Notes under the pieces: generated by a model | Seen by the model: the letters and a program-made list of their open reading frames with translations, nothing else | What the model was told of the DNA's origin: nothing | Database searches by the model: none | Source: Coniferiporia sulphurascens | Lineage: Eukaryota; Basidiomycota; Agaricomycetes; Hymenochaetales; Hymenochaetaceae | NCBI GenBank assembly: GCA_002794785.1 | Contig: NBBA01000015.1 | Span: 558,001-622,000 of the forward strand | DNA length: 64,000 nt | Direction: 5' to 3' | Translations under genes and position numbers: made by a program | Shown here: positions 35,237-48,700 of the stretch, one piece after another | How positions within the stretch are numbered: the first letter of the stretch is position 1 | Layout of the letters: each line of letters opens with the position of its first letter

Positions 35237-38200
35237 TCAAGCAACCGTAAAGCTAGACGAAGTGCCCGTGAACGGAGTTATTGCACCTCCCAAAACCGCC
35301 TTCGAGTCCCCAAAGTACCGCAGACGGTATGTCCCTGCTGTAGTATCCACGTGTGCAAGGTCAGCTATGTCGTTGCGTGTCGGCCGCAATCACAGCTCAC
35401 CAGATGTCCCTGACTCGATCGTCCTGTAATCGGAAATGGAAACGTAAGCGGAGGAAATGCACTAAGCCAAAAGGGCAATGCCGAGCAGGGTACGAAAATA
35501 GGGATACATACCATGAAACCGTCACCGTGCTCGTCCCAAGAATCTAAGCGTATCGAAGGAGTTAAAGAGCAGAGAAGCAGGCACAATATGGCAGCGTGAA
35601 TGGAATGAAATAAGAGACGAAATTAGCATAAAGTGGTCAACAGGTAGTAAATGTGACCGGATAGAAAGCCGATGAAGCGGACCGAGGAAAGCGGTCATCA
35701 GTACAAAAATAACCTCCGACGAAAATAGATTCTGCGCACCGTGTCATTGCGTACCCACTCGTACGTCGTCGATGGGTGCGAATCACTTCTCACGGTCGTC
35801 CACGCTCCACTCACCTGTTGTTCAACCGCTAGAAAAGTGCCCTCTAGCCTAAGGTTGTTCTGCAATACAGGCACAACAAAGCGGTTAGCCGGCTTACTTT
35901 ATCCAGACAGAAGCAAAACGTTGTGGCGAAACGGGAAAAAACAAATGGAGAAAGGAACGCTTTGATACCATCACAAAGAGGAAACGAGGGAACATACCCT
36001 CGGATTAGCCCCAACGAACTGCGCGAACACTTTGTCGCCCGCGTTATACGCTGAGTTTGTGCTCACATCCGTTAACACGTCGCCGAAGTGTTTGAATAAC
36101 GGTGGGTTATCAAACACAACACCCGTCTATGACGTACATAGCAAGTAAAAAGAGGACAAGAATATCAGTACGTCGGAAAGTGAAAGCAACGGGAGCCGGA
36201 TGACGACATGCCTGGAGTGAAAGCTCGTTTGTTATCGCAGCGGGTGCAGTGTCGGACGCCGGCGTACTCGTAACACCCTCAGCGAGGAACGGCACAAGGC
36301 TCGTGTACTTGTCAATGTATGATTCCAGTGTAACTGTTAAAATATAAGTTGCAGTAATACACGGAAATGGCAGGAAAATGAGCAATCAAAATAGAAGAGG
36401 GTATATGGGCACTAACACGGTCCGAAAAGCGTCGAGGCGCCCTCGTAGCGTTGTACGCTATATTCTTCGCGCGTTGCGATGTAGTGTGCATACGTATTCG
36501 CCGGACCCGCAACAACGACGTACGCATCGTCTCCGATAACATTTTGCGCAATGAGCTCTGTTCGCACGGCGTCTCTGCAGGCGAAGAGCGTATAATACGA
36601 TTAATGAAGGGAATGCCAAATTTAGAATTTTAGTATTGAATTGAGGAGGGTTCTCAGGTAAATGGCGCTTACCGCAAGCGTCTCCCAGCCATGGTAGTGA
36701 GTTCTCCCGGAATGATAAGCATGACGAAGTTGCCCACGCGCAGCATCTGGATATCAACCGTTGACGGGCTCCAATTGTACGGTTCGTGCGCATAGCCCTG
36801 TAATTCTTGTTCTCAGCAAAATCCAAAAAAATGGTTGGTAAAGGCGAAAAGCGGAAACGCAGAAGGATTGGAAAAAGGAGTTGAAACAAGAAGCTGGGCT
36901 TACTGTGTTTAGGAGAATTGGCTTGGGGTAGTGACATGCCGCCTGTTCCGCATTCGGTCCCGGCGTGATGAATACTAAAGCATGATGTTTCGCAGATATC
37001 GGCGTCCTGAGGAAGCCGCAGATAGGGAGAACCCCGGAAAAGGGGGCATACCTTTGACAACTTCCCAGAACGGATTCCTGCACAGTTTATGAAACAGTTA
37101 GACTCGGCCCACTAGAAAATATTTTTCCGAAAGGTCTTGACTTACTGCGGATCCGAAGAATTGTCTCCCTGGACGAAATCAAACGCTCCCGGTCCGTCAC
37201 TACGACCCATAATATCAAGAACAGAATCGTTAGAAGCTAGCGTCATCATACGACGCATCAATGCTCACGTCGTCCCGCCGGCGAATCCGAAGCCTGCGTG
37301 CAAGGTCAAATTTGTGTTCTAATTTAATGAGCGCAGCAAGGCTCACCCAACGCAGGCGGACACGTTTGTACGGTCGTCCCATTCGGGAGAGTAAATGAAT
37401 GGAATGACCTGTGGAGGATAGCGAGACGCTGGTAAAAACAAAGTATAAGAAATAATGCGCAAAACGACCACGCACATATTGAGATATGTGTGAACACTCG
37501 TTACTGGGCCGGAAATGGCTGTGCGCGACGAGTTCATGATCGTTTGAGCGCCTTGGAATTGTAGATTACCGATGATGCTATTTGATTCGAAGTCTGAGAT
37601 ACGGAAGCCAGGGCCGCTAATTAAGTGTATCAGTAATTGTAAAATGGCTTTGCTTCTGACTGCTCCCCGCAGACTACAAAGGAGTGCAATAGTGAGACAC
37701 ACAACGTACCGGCCATGACAGTCTTCCGTCGTATTTCCACATGTCGAATGCTCAAACTCACAGGGCTGGCCGTCCCATGATTCGCCCGGACTCTCACAGA
37801 ACGCGCCCAGGGTGTTTGGACTTGTGTCGCCAACGTTTGCTGTGGAAAATCACGCTTTGTCAGCCAAAAGCTACTTGAAAGTTATAGACTAGTGCACCTT
37901 GGACAAAACCAGCAACGAACGTCGTGTTTCCCGGCATGGAATTAGGCTCGACCATGTCTTTGGCGCCGTCAGGAGTCGTGAACTTGATAAAGAGAGTATA
38001 ATAACGTACTCTCGTACAAGTATGCCGCCATGCCCTTGTTGTCAGCGCTGACCAGCGTGTTGTTCTCATACAAACTTGTCCCATGTACCGCAAAGAAGCT
38101 CAAGAATCCCCTAGCATTTCCGTCCTCGTCATCAAACCGTACAAGGGTCATGTCTTTGTCCTGATCGTATTCATACATCGCTCTCTCCTCTTCTGGGTTT

Positions 38201-39308
38201 TGCAGGTACGCGAACGGACTGCGGTTGATATTTCCGTCAACGATAGTAGTGTTCCCGACACTCAGTGAACCCGGAGCGAGGTTAGCATGTGCGCGTTGAG
38301 CTGCGAGCACTGAACCCTTGACGATTGCTTGAGCGGAAGCATTGACGTAACCGAGTGCGGTGATCTGTGGCAGTAGATTCTCGAGGTAGCCTCCGACGCC
38401 TGAATGCTGATGTGTGCCGACAAAAGCGATGTTTTCATTCGTGTAAAGACCGTCGAATTGAGAGCTCAACTCGGCGACAACCGATCGCCGTACTCCAGTA
38501 TCACCCATGGCTATGTCTGGGGGTGTCGTGTCAGGTTGTCCATTTTATTGTGGTAGGAGTCGATAGAGAGCCTAGTACTATAATACTCACCAGAGTTGAT
38601 AAAGAGGATACGGTTAGACGGATTGGCTGCATCTGCTATGATGAACGCGCGGCTACGTTGGCGCATATGCAATCCCGTATCCGTTTGAGCAAGGTTTGCG
38701 TAACCCTTGTTTTATGAATTAGCCGTTGAGGTAAATTGAGAAGCGAAGGGAGTACCATCATATTCGTCTCGACTACAGGTCTTTACGCAAAAGTAGAGTT
38801 AGCACAATAGATTATGCGAAAAGTAGCCAGAATGAAATGAAATTCAAGGACATGGTACTGAACGTAAGCCTTCAGAGTCCTGCCTCCCAGCCAGAAACTT
38901 CACTCGTTTCTCAGTGAATCCGGGAAAGCCTTCCACAGTCACAATGCTCTAGGACCGTATCCAAGCCAACGCAGACCCAAAGCGATAGAATACAATCCCA
39001 TGTCCCCAAAACGCAAGCCCATGTCGACAGAAAACAGGAAACAATTTGTGATGGCCGCCACTGTTTGCTTCGATCCAAAAGAACCGATACTACCATAACT
39101 AGCGTCAAATAAATTAGACTCACCCTGTGACGTCACCTATACCCAGACCCAACAGGTATGGTGCCTGTGTGCTTTCAATACTCGCTTTCCCTGATAACAT
39201 CGGATTTGAAACGAGAAGGACGGTAAAGCAGATAAAAAGTCCTCTGAAGAGCTCGACGAAGGCCATGGTGAGGCCATGGACGCAGAAAACGAGGAACGCA
39301 ACGGGCAT
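35237..39308 (-). CDS. Neutral ceramidase, 20 exons
   Basis: Neutral/alkaline ceramidase, which hydrolyses ceramide to sphingoid base and fatty acid, normally secreted or on the cell surface. My 20-exon model runs from the ATG at 39308 to the TGA at 35237-35239. It totals 2,211 nt (736 residues) with every phase consistent. The N-terminus is a hydrophobic signal sequence; the ATG 14 codons in would give a more usual one. Motifs: MGDTGVRR (about 112-119), THQHSGVGGY (about 143-152, metal-binding His), and VGDTSPNTLG with the predicted nucleophile Ser304. Further on come GTTDGPGAFDF and the C-terminal beta-sandwich ending FTGTSSSFTVA. Intron 1 is long (343 nt, 38781-39123); most others are 50-110 nt. 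One intron (36127-36211) uses a GC donor. No partner sphingolipid genes are adjacent. Confidence 0.93.
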
Positions 39309-41899
39309 CGTGGTATGCGCCTAAATAGCTCGCTAGGACATTCGTTGTTTCCGGAAAGACAAAAGTAGAGCTCGATCCTGGGGAAAAGGAGAGTCAGGGG
39401 TCTGAAAGCGATAAGTCGTCACCCGGACGTACGTGAACGGTCAAAGGGGTGACTTGCGAAGACACGAGTATGAGAATAGTCGAATAAAAGCATAAAGAGT
39501 AGAAACCGGCGTACATGATCTCGAAAAGCGCGTATCTTACGTCTTTCGTGAGGCGGTCGAGGTATAACAGTAGCTGGTGGTGCGAGGTGGGGGTGTAATC
39601 TGCACGGGAATCACAAGCAACAGTGGTCTTTCTGACATTAATATTCGCGTTCGTAGCTTCTACTGGTCCCGACGCGTCACCGTGGAAATTATGTGTCGAT
39701 TACGTAAAGATCGACGTGGCGACCCGTTTGGTCAGTTGGCCTTTCGCTTCGCCGTTCCCTGCTTGCGTCTGATGTACTCCAAATACCACGTCGCCGAGCG
39801 CAGGTTTAGTATCCTGTATTTCATCATCGACACGAGCAGTATACAAGAAAATATGAAAGTATCCTATTGTCTTGTTTAGAGTACGGCGCGAGGCCGACGT
39901 AGCGGCACTTCCAGAAGAGCACATACGCGTGACCTTAGTTTCAACTTCCAGCATATGTACACCTCTTCTAACCGTATGGAAAATAGGGGGTTCCTTGATG
40001 CGAATTTTATGGAGATAACGATGCAGGCGAATACTCGCTTACGGGTAGCTATATATACAAGCCAATAACGTGAACTCAGTCTGGTTCCAATAGGGGTCTC
40101 AGAACAGGTTCAAAGTTATTTCCGACGACTGCCCCAATCATCCACGTCTGTAAGGCTATGGACCGGGACCGGGGCCAAATCGAGGATCATTCGTATATTC
40201 CTTTCGCTTGCTTCTACAATACAAGATTCACCCTAGACTTCTGCAATGCTTTTCGAAGTGCGAAGCAGGTTATGTCCAGCTCGCCGCTCCACCTCTTTTT
40301 GGCACGGCACAGCATCAGAGGCGACAAGAATGGGAAAGCGAAGCTCGGCTGAATCAGGAGTACCGTTGAGAAACAGAATGAAGCATCATAAAAAGGGGTG
40401 ATTGAGGCCGGCGCACGTTGGTTATGGTGTACGCACCCGAAATACGTGGTTGGAAGGTAAGATACATAGTTTGCATTGTCCATCAGAATCCAACCCAGTA
40501 GAGTAGCCGCTCTGCAGGTTATACCAGTCCAGGGCAAAATATTATAATCTCACCTTCCCTAACATTCCTGCTAGATGATCAGAAATGCAAGCATATTTTC
40601 ATTACGGAAACCAACCACATCTGATTATCAAGGGTGTCGCGCAGGTTAAAAAAACCTCACTTAGAAGTAGAGTATCATCACGTTCCTTACTGCGAGATGA
40701 GGGCAGTGCAAATGAAGGATGGAAGTACGGCACGAGGGCGTCTGCTGCTGAGAATAAGAACTCATCGCAAAGGAACAGTACGACAGGGTAGAAGGTGCAT
40801 CTCAGCAGACCACGAGTCGCTAAAAGCATTGCAATATAATTCATCAACCGGTTCAATAGTTACGCTTGGGAGCCCCCATATTCTCCCGATGCGCACAGGA
40901 CGGCCCCGCCGACCACAGGCGTTCGAAATATAATGGAGAAAGGCGGTGATGAGCTCACTATTTCTGCGCACACTAGAAAAAAGATCCTGCCGCAGCCACA
41001 AAGCGGAGAATACTGCCACATGGAAGTCCTTCAAGTCGTGACCAGGTACGAGATGGGCTCGAAAATGAAAAGCAGAGATGGCGTATCTCGCCCAAAAAGC
41101 GGCAAGATATATGCGAGATGAAAGCCTGCGTTGAGAACCTATCAATGTCAGCGCCTCCTTGAGTCTTTGGCCAGAACCCGAGGGCAATGCACGACACAAA
41201 AAGCGCAGCCGAAGTTCTCCAGGCTTTGGTTACAGAAATCACAATGTGAAGCCTCAGAAGACAATAGCAGTCGGGAGAAGGGGAGTAAAGTCATGACGAT
41301 TCTTCCCCTTTAGCTTCGGGGAAACGGTGGTTAAAAAAAGGGCATGGCCTGCATTTTCTTTGTCTGATGTATTACTTATGTAATGCCGTCGGCGAAGACA
41401 CGCACGTGCACACCGCACTTCGCGGCGCCGTGGCGGTTATCATTCGGAGTTTAAACATATCGAAAAAATCCTAAAAAGGCGTCTAATTATCACCAGGTGC
41501 TACAGTAGTGCCAATCCCCACATCCTGGTAATGTACCGGCATCCCCGCTCCCTTATAATAGCCGAAAAGAGGAAGAAGTCTGAATGAGACAGACTGTATG
41601 AAGAACCTACAGTATATTTGCGTCGAGCGTCAGGTCGAGTACTCCAGCTGACACTGCATGCGGTAGGTATACGAGCATCGAGTTCCTATGCCTGAGCATC
41701 GCGCTTACTACATGTTTTTACCACCGTATATGTGCTTTCCAGTCCTACTGGCTGAGTATACTACTCTATTAGTTTTGTCTCTATTTGCACTGCCGCCGAG
41801 AAGGGACGTTGTTTGGAGCAATAAAAAATCATCGTATAAACTTGTTCAGTACCGGTCGCGAGAAGAAACATGAATATGAAGGAGTAATGCTAGCATCTT
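39309..41899. other. Intergenic region between ceramidase and dynamin-like genes
   Basis: About 2.6 kb holding the ceramidase promoter and the 3' flank of the dynamin-like gene, with no gene I can support firmly. An 84-codon minus-strand ORF at 39700-39954 is listed separately. A 145-codon minus-strand frame at 40762-41199 has no ATG at its start and no domain. Confidence 0.4.
39700..39954 (-). CDS. Uncharacterised small ORF (84 aa)
   Basis: An ATG-initiated 84-codon frame about 390 bp upstream of the ceramidase start. Composition is balanced, with a Ser/Thr-rich start and an acidic middle (RVDDEIQD), ending in a Lys/Arg-rich part. I recognise no family, signal peptide or membrane segment. 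A plus-strand frame of similar length overlaps it, so chance is a real possibility. Confidence 0.22.
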   Translation of the reverse strand: MLEVETKVTRMCSSGSAATSASRRTLNKTIGYFHIFLYTARVDDEIQDTKPALGDVVFGVHQTQAGNGEAKGQLTKRVATSIFT

Positions 41900-44800
41900 C
41901 TATTTCCAACTTATTTCACCAAGCTCGTTCCTAGCCGCCTCTAGCCTTTCGTACTTCCTCTGCAGCTTCATTCTCTTCGCGGCCAGAGACGGAGATTCCT
42001 GCAGAAAGCGTTTACACCGCGCGTTCGCGTCACCCTTGATGATGGCTGCGATCAAGGCGCCTCGGATGGTGCGGCTAAATCCTTGGACGAAATCGAGGTC
42101 TATGGCGACCGGGACCAGGTCGATGAAGCGCTTGGATGAAACTGGTTGAGACAATGTTGTATTTCAGCCTCTCAAAGTTTATTATTTGAAAATTGGAGCC
42201 ACATTTACCTTGGAAATATGCACTGACGGTCGACATAACCAAGAGTGCAGGCTCGTAGTTATCATCCGGAAGTAGCCTCGCCAAGTCATTTGGTTTAAGG
42301 CTCGTAATCTTCAATCTCTCCATCTGCAGAGCTATACTTTTTGGGAATCTCGTTACGCTATTCAATTTTTCATCAGGGCCAGCGCTGTATACAGAGAGGC
42401 CACTCGAAGTCTCGGAATCGCGTAGAGCGGTGTACCGATATGTCTTGTAGTACGACAAATAATTGCTCTTGTATTTGGCAAGATAGCGCGTGTTTAAAGT
42501 GAACGGACGCGACTCGAGCTTTAGAATCCATTTAAGATGCTCTTTTGTTTCTTCTCGAATCTTTTTTATCGTAGACTGAACTTCCATTCTGAAAATGTGC
42601 GCACCTTCTTAGCATCCTTGCGAACAGAAAAAGCATTCGAAAGTCTTACTGCACCGCGTCCAATAGACCCCCACTTTTGAATTGTTTGAAATGTTCGTCT
42701 ACAATGTTTTTGTAGTGTTCGTAGACAGTGAGCTGTACATTGTCAAAATACTCGAATACTATAGCTTCCCACTTCCCCTTGGTTTTTTCGATAATCTGCT
42801 TTGGTACATCGAAAGAATGATAGTCTGGCAATTCGCGTGTGCGACACCTTCATACTTTATATGAGCTTGATTAGTAGGATAGGAAATGATGCAAACATAC
42901 CGCTCCAAAAGTAGCATAACCTCATCGATATGCATTGTGAACGTAGAAGTTATCGTATTACCTCCATCCCCTTCTTGGCCCTCCTCTCCGTCTAGAAAGT
43001 CGATAGTAGGTGGCGTTGTGGATCTGGCCTGCAAATCACTCTTTGCGAAGGGAATGAAGTTGGGCGAGTTTGAAATAATTATGCGTTTGAACTCTGTTTG
43101 CTTAGCGTTGAGTGATTGCATGAGACCGTCGCTGGAGGGAATACCCTCCGTGTGGTGAGCTACTTCGTTACAGAAAGTGTTGATAATTTGCAGCATTTCA
43201 GGCAACGCGTCGGTTGAAGGAGGGGCAGGTAGCTCGTCCATCTCATCCTCTGTACTCCGCAGAAGTTCGTCTAGCTCTTCGCGCAGCTCAGGAAGTCTAT
43301 GGAAAGGATATTTATACGGATGATTATTATTGGCAGGGGAGAGGAACATACGTACCTGGCGATAATGACGTCAGATAGCGTACTACTCAGACGCTCGACC
43401 AGATTCGCTGTGCCTAAGTTCCGTTTATATTTCATGGGAAGAGCTTTCCAGGGCCGATTAGTCTGGAACCATTCTTCCTCAGCATCACGTGTCTCTGTCC
43501 AGGTCAAACCTCGTTGGATTTGGATGCTATCTGGCTGTTTCACACTGTACCAACCCAAGTCGAGTTGTTCTTCCTCGTTCTTCACAAAGCGGAGCCACTG
43601 TTCCTCGTCCCCAACCGCAATGCGGTCCGGCTTGGTCAGGACACCTTTACGAACAGCGTTAGCTCAGACAGTATGGAATACAGGTGACCCATGAGAGTAC
43701 CGATTGTCCTTTGTCCTTCCGGATCATACTTCTTCACCAACTGGTGTGCACCTTGCACCTCGAAGTCGGCTGATTGGGTCAATTAGCGAGTATCCAGGAA
43801 ACCAGAGGCGAACACCACACCTTCACATGACACGACCAGTAGAATTAGGCAGCTTGACTTTTCAATATAAGAAATCAGGAGATCTTCAATTAGGGAGACA
43901 TCGCTAGTCTTCCCATATTTTGCACTTGCGATCCATCCTATCCAGCAGGGGAAGATATTAAACGGAATAAAATTCAGAAAGATCTACTCTGGTTTACCTG
44001 GAAGATCATAGAACGATAAATCGGTAACGTCTGGGCCTTGCACTTGAACTGAAATATAGTTTTTCGAGAATCGCAGTCCAGATGGAGTCGATGCCAAGTT
44101 ACCATACAAGAAGTCTGTTGGCGGACGTGAAGGATTGAGGATTGCTAGCTGTGCCTTCTTCAGTCTGTCCTCAACCTCGTTAGGGGTGTTCATTGTAGGC
44201 CCGAAGGTAATAGAGTCCGTCTGTCCGAGCTGGTTCCCATCCTCATCGTAGATAAAGTGAAGGGTAACATCACATCGCCACGGATTGTCAGAACGTTTTA
44301 GTCGAAGTTCCGTTGGACAGCTTGGCAATCAACCGTTGTATCTCATTAGTGTTTCTTGAGAGGTTTTAGGCGTTAGAGCATACCGGGTACATGTTCCACT
44401 AGCTCTTGGTAATTTCACCCCCGAAATCCCCTCAATTAGAGAAGATTTGCCTGAAAGGACATAAAATCAGATTATTTGGCGATCAATCTTCATTCGGACC
44501 TGACCTGCACTCTGCGGCCCAATTAATACGATGCTCGGTAAGTGTACATCTGACTGAACTCTGGAGATAACCAGTGTCAAGGATAGTTCAGAATTTTTTT
44601 TGAGAAAAATATATACCCAATAGAATGGAGGCGGTCGACGACTCCCAACAATTCCCGCCTTTTCCGAGATATGGCTTCATCTGATAGCCCAACACCGTTT
44701 TCGATATTAGAAATCCCGGAAGCGGGCCTGGGGGGTTTCGGGAGATAATTTACGGGCGTGGGAGAGCGGGACGATAAGGGTGTGGAAGAGCGGGACGAAA

Positions 44801-44942
44801 AGGGTGTAGAAAAGCGGGTCGATGGCTCCACAAAATCAACGGAGTCTGCATCCGAGCTAAAGCCATTCCCAGAGTTAGAGCCGTCAGATCCACCGGATGA
44901 GCTAGATGTGCTGCTGGTGATGGGCCGGATAAAGGGGAACAT
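41900..44942 (-). CDS. Mx-like dynamin-family large GTPase, 11 exons
   Basis: A dynamin-superfamily GTPase, expected to assemble on membranes and remodel them with GTP hydrolysis. The 11-exon model totals 2,463 nt, or 820 residues. A Ser/Pro-rich N-terminal extension of about 105 residues precedes the G domain. G1 is GPQSAGKSS (123-131), followed by a TCTRCPTEL switch region. The G3 motif is DLPG, at about 254-257 and continuing WIAS, and G4 is TKPD (about 322-325). The middle domain contains RTRELPDYHSF. The C-terminal GTPase effector domain contains KRFIDLVPVAIDL and ends EISWK. I see no PH domain and no C-terminal Pro-rich domain, which with TKPD fits the Mx-like/DRP group and not classical endocytic dynamin. 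The ATG at 44942 is the clearest start. An upstream exon cannot be excluded, because an open frame continues towards 45085. Confidence 0.9.
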
Positions 44943-45746
44943 ATTTTTGTGGAGATAAAACTACAGGCGGTACGAGTTGAACTGTTAGAAGAGGGTACGT
45001 TAAAGCTCGGGATCAACGGGTCTTTTAAACCAAACGTACTTTGATCGCGCCTAAGGACTTCGTAGCCATAGCCATTCAAAACCATTTTTGAGGCAGTACC
45101 TGATTCCGGTCCAAAGGGACAGGTAAAGCATGTGGCACAACTACAGGTGTTACGATTAGAGCACAGGGTACTTCACACAAGTTCACAGGCCCGAACCGAC
45201 TCGAACCGCTGCATGCATCGTACCACCTCAAGCTTACTATTTCTGGATACAGGGGGACAGCCAAGGGTCGTAACGGGCACAGCACATGTGAATCTGTCGT
45301 AATAGGATCGTAGGCACGACACGGGCAAGTGAGCTGATATTATTGTAGGGCCTGACTTAGAACTAGTAGTAGTAGGAAATGGAATCGTGGACTCGGACCT
45401 CGCCGGAACGATGGCGGTGCACTTAACAACGAGACTTTCTCACCCCCATGCCGCGAAAGTTAGCGCTGGAGGTCCGAACACCCACATGTTAAGACTCGAG
45501 CATACATACACTGAAAACTCGATGAGTTGGTATAAAGGACTGGGCATTGTAAAGTCTTGACGCCAGGGGAAAAGGCATACTCGACTTTCGGGTATATTCT
45601 TCCGCATCTCCGGTACCGCTTCAAAATAGACAGTAGATGTGCATTAAAATGGCAAGGCGGTATCCACAACTTGGTCTTTTTCTGTCATGGAAAGTACACG
45701 TATCAAAGCAACTGATCGTTTTGAACCCCGGAATATTGCGGATATT
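44943..45746 (-). promoter_or_regulatory. GCN1 3' flank and promoter of the dynamin-like gene
   Basis: About 800 bp between two minus-strand genes. It should contain the GCN1 3' UTR (upper part) and the promoter of the dynamin-like gene (lower part). No distinct TATA box or repeat was recognised. Confidence 0.35.
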
Positions 45747-48700
45747 CTACAAATTATTAAGAAGTTCCCTTGCTTCTCTTGCTGGCCGTGCTATCGACGG
45801 TCGATCTGCACCTATACTCTCCTGTATCTTACGGGAAACGCTCGGGAGGACATCAAGTTGCTGAAAGAGATTTTGTGTCGTAGATAAATCCACAGAATCA
45901 TCCTCGTCATCCCTTGACAGGATGGCTAAGATAATTTGCGAGGAGAGGGCGGAAGGCGGTGTTCCAGATAATAGGTGCTTGCTAAAATCCGTTTAGACAG
46001 GGTCTGCCGTTACTTTGAGTACAGCAAACTCACCTGACTGCAGGCCGTAATAGTTCTGGGAAGCGCGCAAGGGCTGCGAAAAGCGAGGCCACGGCCTGTA
46101 CATAATGGTCTGCAGAGACTGAATGAATATAGGGCTGAAACTAATAACGTACGAATCTTACCATCATGGGATTCCTTGTACGCGTCCTCTATGAGCTCGA
46201 CGCAAGCTTCTCTCGATTTTTCACCCACGTTTTCGCCTGCATTTTTCACTACGTGAGCTAGTGCGTTCACATGGCTAGCTGCAATCGCGTCGTCAGTGCC
46301 TCGTGCTCCGGCGATGAGCTCCGTTACTACAGGGTCCACTCTTGGCTGTGATCCCATGAGTACACCAAGTGCAGTCGCCGCTCTGTTTCGTACAGCGAGA
46401 CTGCTTTGGTCTGACGTTGCTTTGACAAATGTACGCTGCAATTGCGGGAAAAATGGCTTGACGAATGCTGGGATGTGCACAAGCATGGTTGTCAATGCAC
46501 TCAGAATGGCGGACTTGACGCCGGGCGGGTACGTTGTGGATTGGGCAGCGACACGAATGAGCGGGCCAGTGAATTGTACGACGAAGGGCTTGATTGCATT
46601 CTCTTCCGTGCGAGTGATGAGATCACCTATGGCATAGGCCGCATTCTCACGTTGTTCGTTGCTGCCTGTCGTCAATCCCGCTATGATAATTGGTACCATC
46701 GGCCCCACGCCCTTAGGAAGACTGAAGCCAGGCACGCAGCGACCGGGTGCGCCTGCCGACTCGATGGATCGCCGCAGTGTGACTACCAAAGGCTCTAACT
46801 CGTCTTTCGGTACCGATTTGACGAAGAAATCGAGAGCTTGCCATGAGGCGGTGTGCACATTTACCTCAGGGTCGTCCATTAATCGGACGAGCTGACGGAT
46901 CCAGTCTACGCGGTATATGGATTCATCGAGGTCACTCTTCTCGCAGAAGGTGGCAAATATTTTGCATGCACTTGCACGGCGAACGGGACCACCCGACTGA
47001 GCCCTGTTGAAGAAGTCAGTGGAAATCCATCATCCATTTACACACATGTATCGGTAATCGTACCAGTCCAATAGGAGCATCATTAAGGTATTCAATCCTT
47101 CGGCGTCAGATATGGACCCTAGCAGGGCCTCAGTGGCTTCATTTAGAGCCGCGTCAAGTTCTTCGTCATTGTCGTCTTCCAGGAAAGTGACCAATGCCCC
47201 AAGCACCTGCGTCAAGCGCTTACTCAGTGCATTTCCGGCGACAGTGACCAAAGAAGCCAGGGCGCGGGCGTTGAAAACAGTCATAGGCGAGGACATAAGG
47301 GTGGGGATAAGCACAGGGAAGACAGTGTTTGCGCGAACCTATGCACACTTTTGAGACATCGCTTTACACGTGGTCAAGATATGGGCTTACATTCATGACT
47401 TCCTTTAGTGCTTGCAGTGCCGTCCCAGAGCTCTCGCCGGGTTGACGAAGAGCCTCAAGCAACGTCGGGATTGTCTGATCAATTGCCTTCGTACCCAAAT
47501 GTTCCTGGAGACCGTCGAAAGCCTTGGCTGCGGCCGCGCGGACATTAGCTTCGTCATCGACAAGGGACGCACGGACAACAGCAACGATGTCATCCTCATG
47601 ACCACCTCTCTGCGTGTCCGTCGCGTTCTCCCTGCATGATTTCTCAATTACGGTGTAACGGGCAAAAAAGGACGTTACCGACATGATATCGCACAAGGCC
47701 AAACAAACACCTTCCCTGGTTCGATTGTCGGGAGATGTTGATTTAGTCCGTAGGAAAGGAAGGATTTCTCCCAGAATCCTCTCTCCAAACTTTCTACACA
47801 ACTCGGCAATAGTTCGGGATGCAGTCTACGAAACATGAATTTCGGAAGCAGACACTAGTCAATATATCACTAACCTCTTGTGACTCTCCGCTTTCATCGT
47901 CAACAAGAAGAGCAACAAGTTGACTAATAAGTTCAGAAAGAAGCTCGCGAACTAAAATTTGTGCGAAATCAGCAATCGAGTTTTCTAAGTAATCGGTGGA
48001 AATAAAGAAAAATAAACGAGCCTGTCCTAGGAGTATTGTGTACAAGCGCCTTCCAGATGTGAATTGCTGATTGACGAACAACATTGACTGCATCTTGACG
48101 AACAATGTACAGAGCGGACAAAACGCGATCTCTGCGTTCCTTCCCAAGACTTTCACCCAATGCCTTCCGAGAAGACTCTGCAGCAACGGCTTCGACTTCT
48201 TCATCCTCCTCGATCTCAGCTTTTCCGCTGATGCCTGACACCTTGAACAGCAGCTCCCCAACAAGTGTAATCGAAGAATGCTGTGCATGAACGTCGATTT
48301 GTTAACAGTGTATGAAAGACGGAGTTATAAAAAAACACGTACCCTGATACGCCAACTGGAATCGAACATTCCTCTCTCGAGTTCTGGCAAGAGCAAGTCG
48401 ATAGCTTTATTAGAGTAGTTTGTGATTATCATGCGGCCGGCCCGCATGGCGGCTTCCCTGACATATTCCTCGGTGTCTGATAAGCCTGATAAGATGGGTG
48501 CGACGATTTTAGTTAGGTGTGGCTGGAATCTTGCTCCAAACGTGGCCGGTAAGTAAACAAGGAGTGACATAAACCCTTCCCTGACTGTGCTCCTTGGAGA
48601 CTGAGCGTTGGAAACAATATCTGGAAGAAGGGCTTCAAGGCGCTCCATGCCCAGACCCGCGAGTACCTCACTGAGACCCTGTGCAGCGCCCTGTCTATCC

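Noticed and set aside
40762..41199. 145-codon minus-strand frame
   Set aside because: It starts at TTG, has no ATG near its start, no domain, and overlaps opposing frames of similar length.
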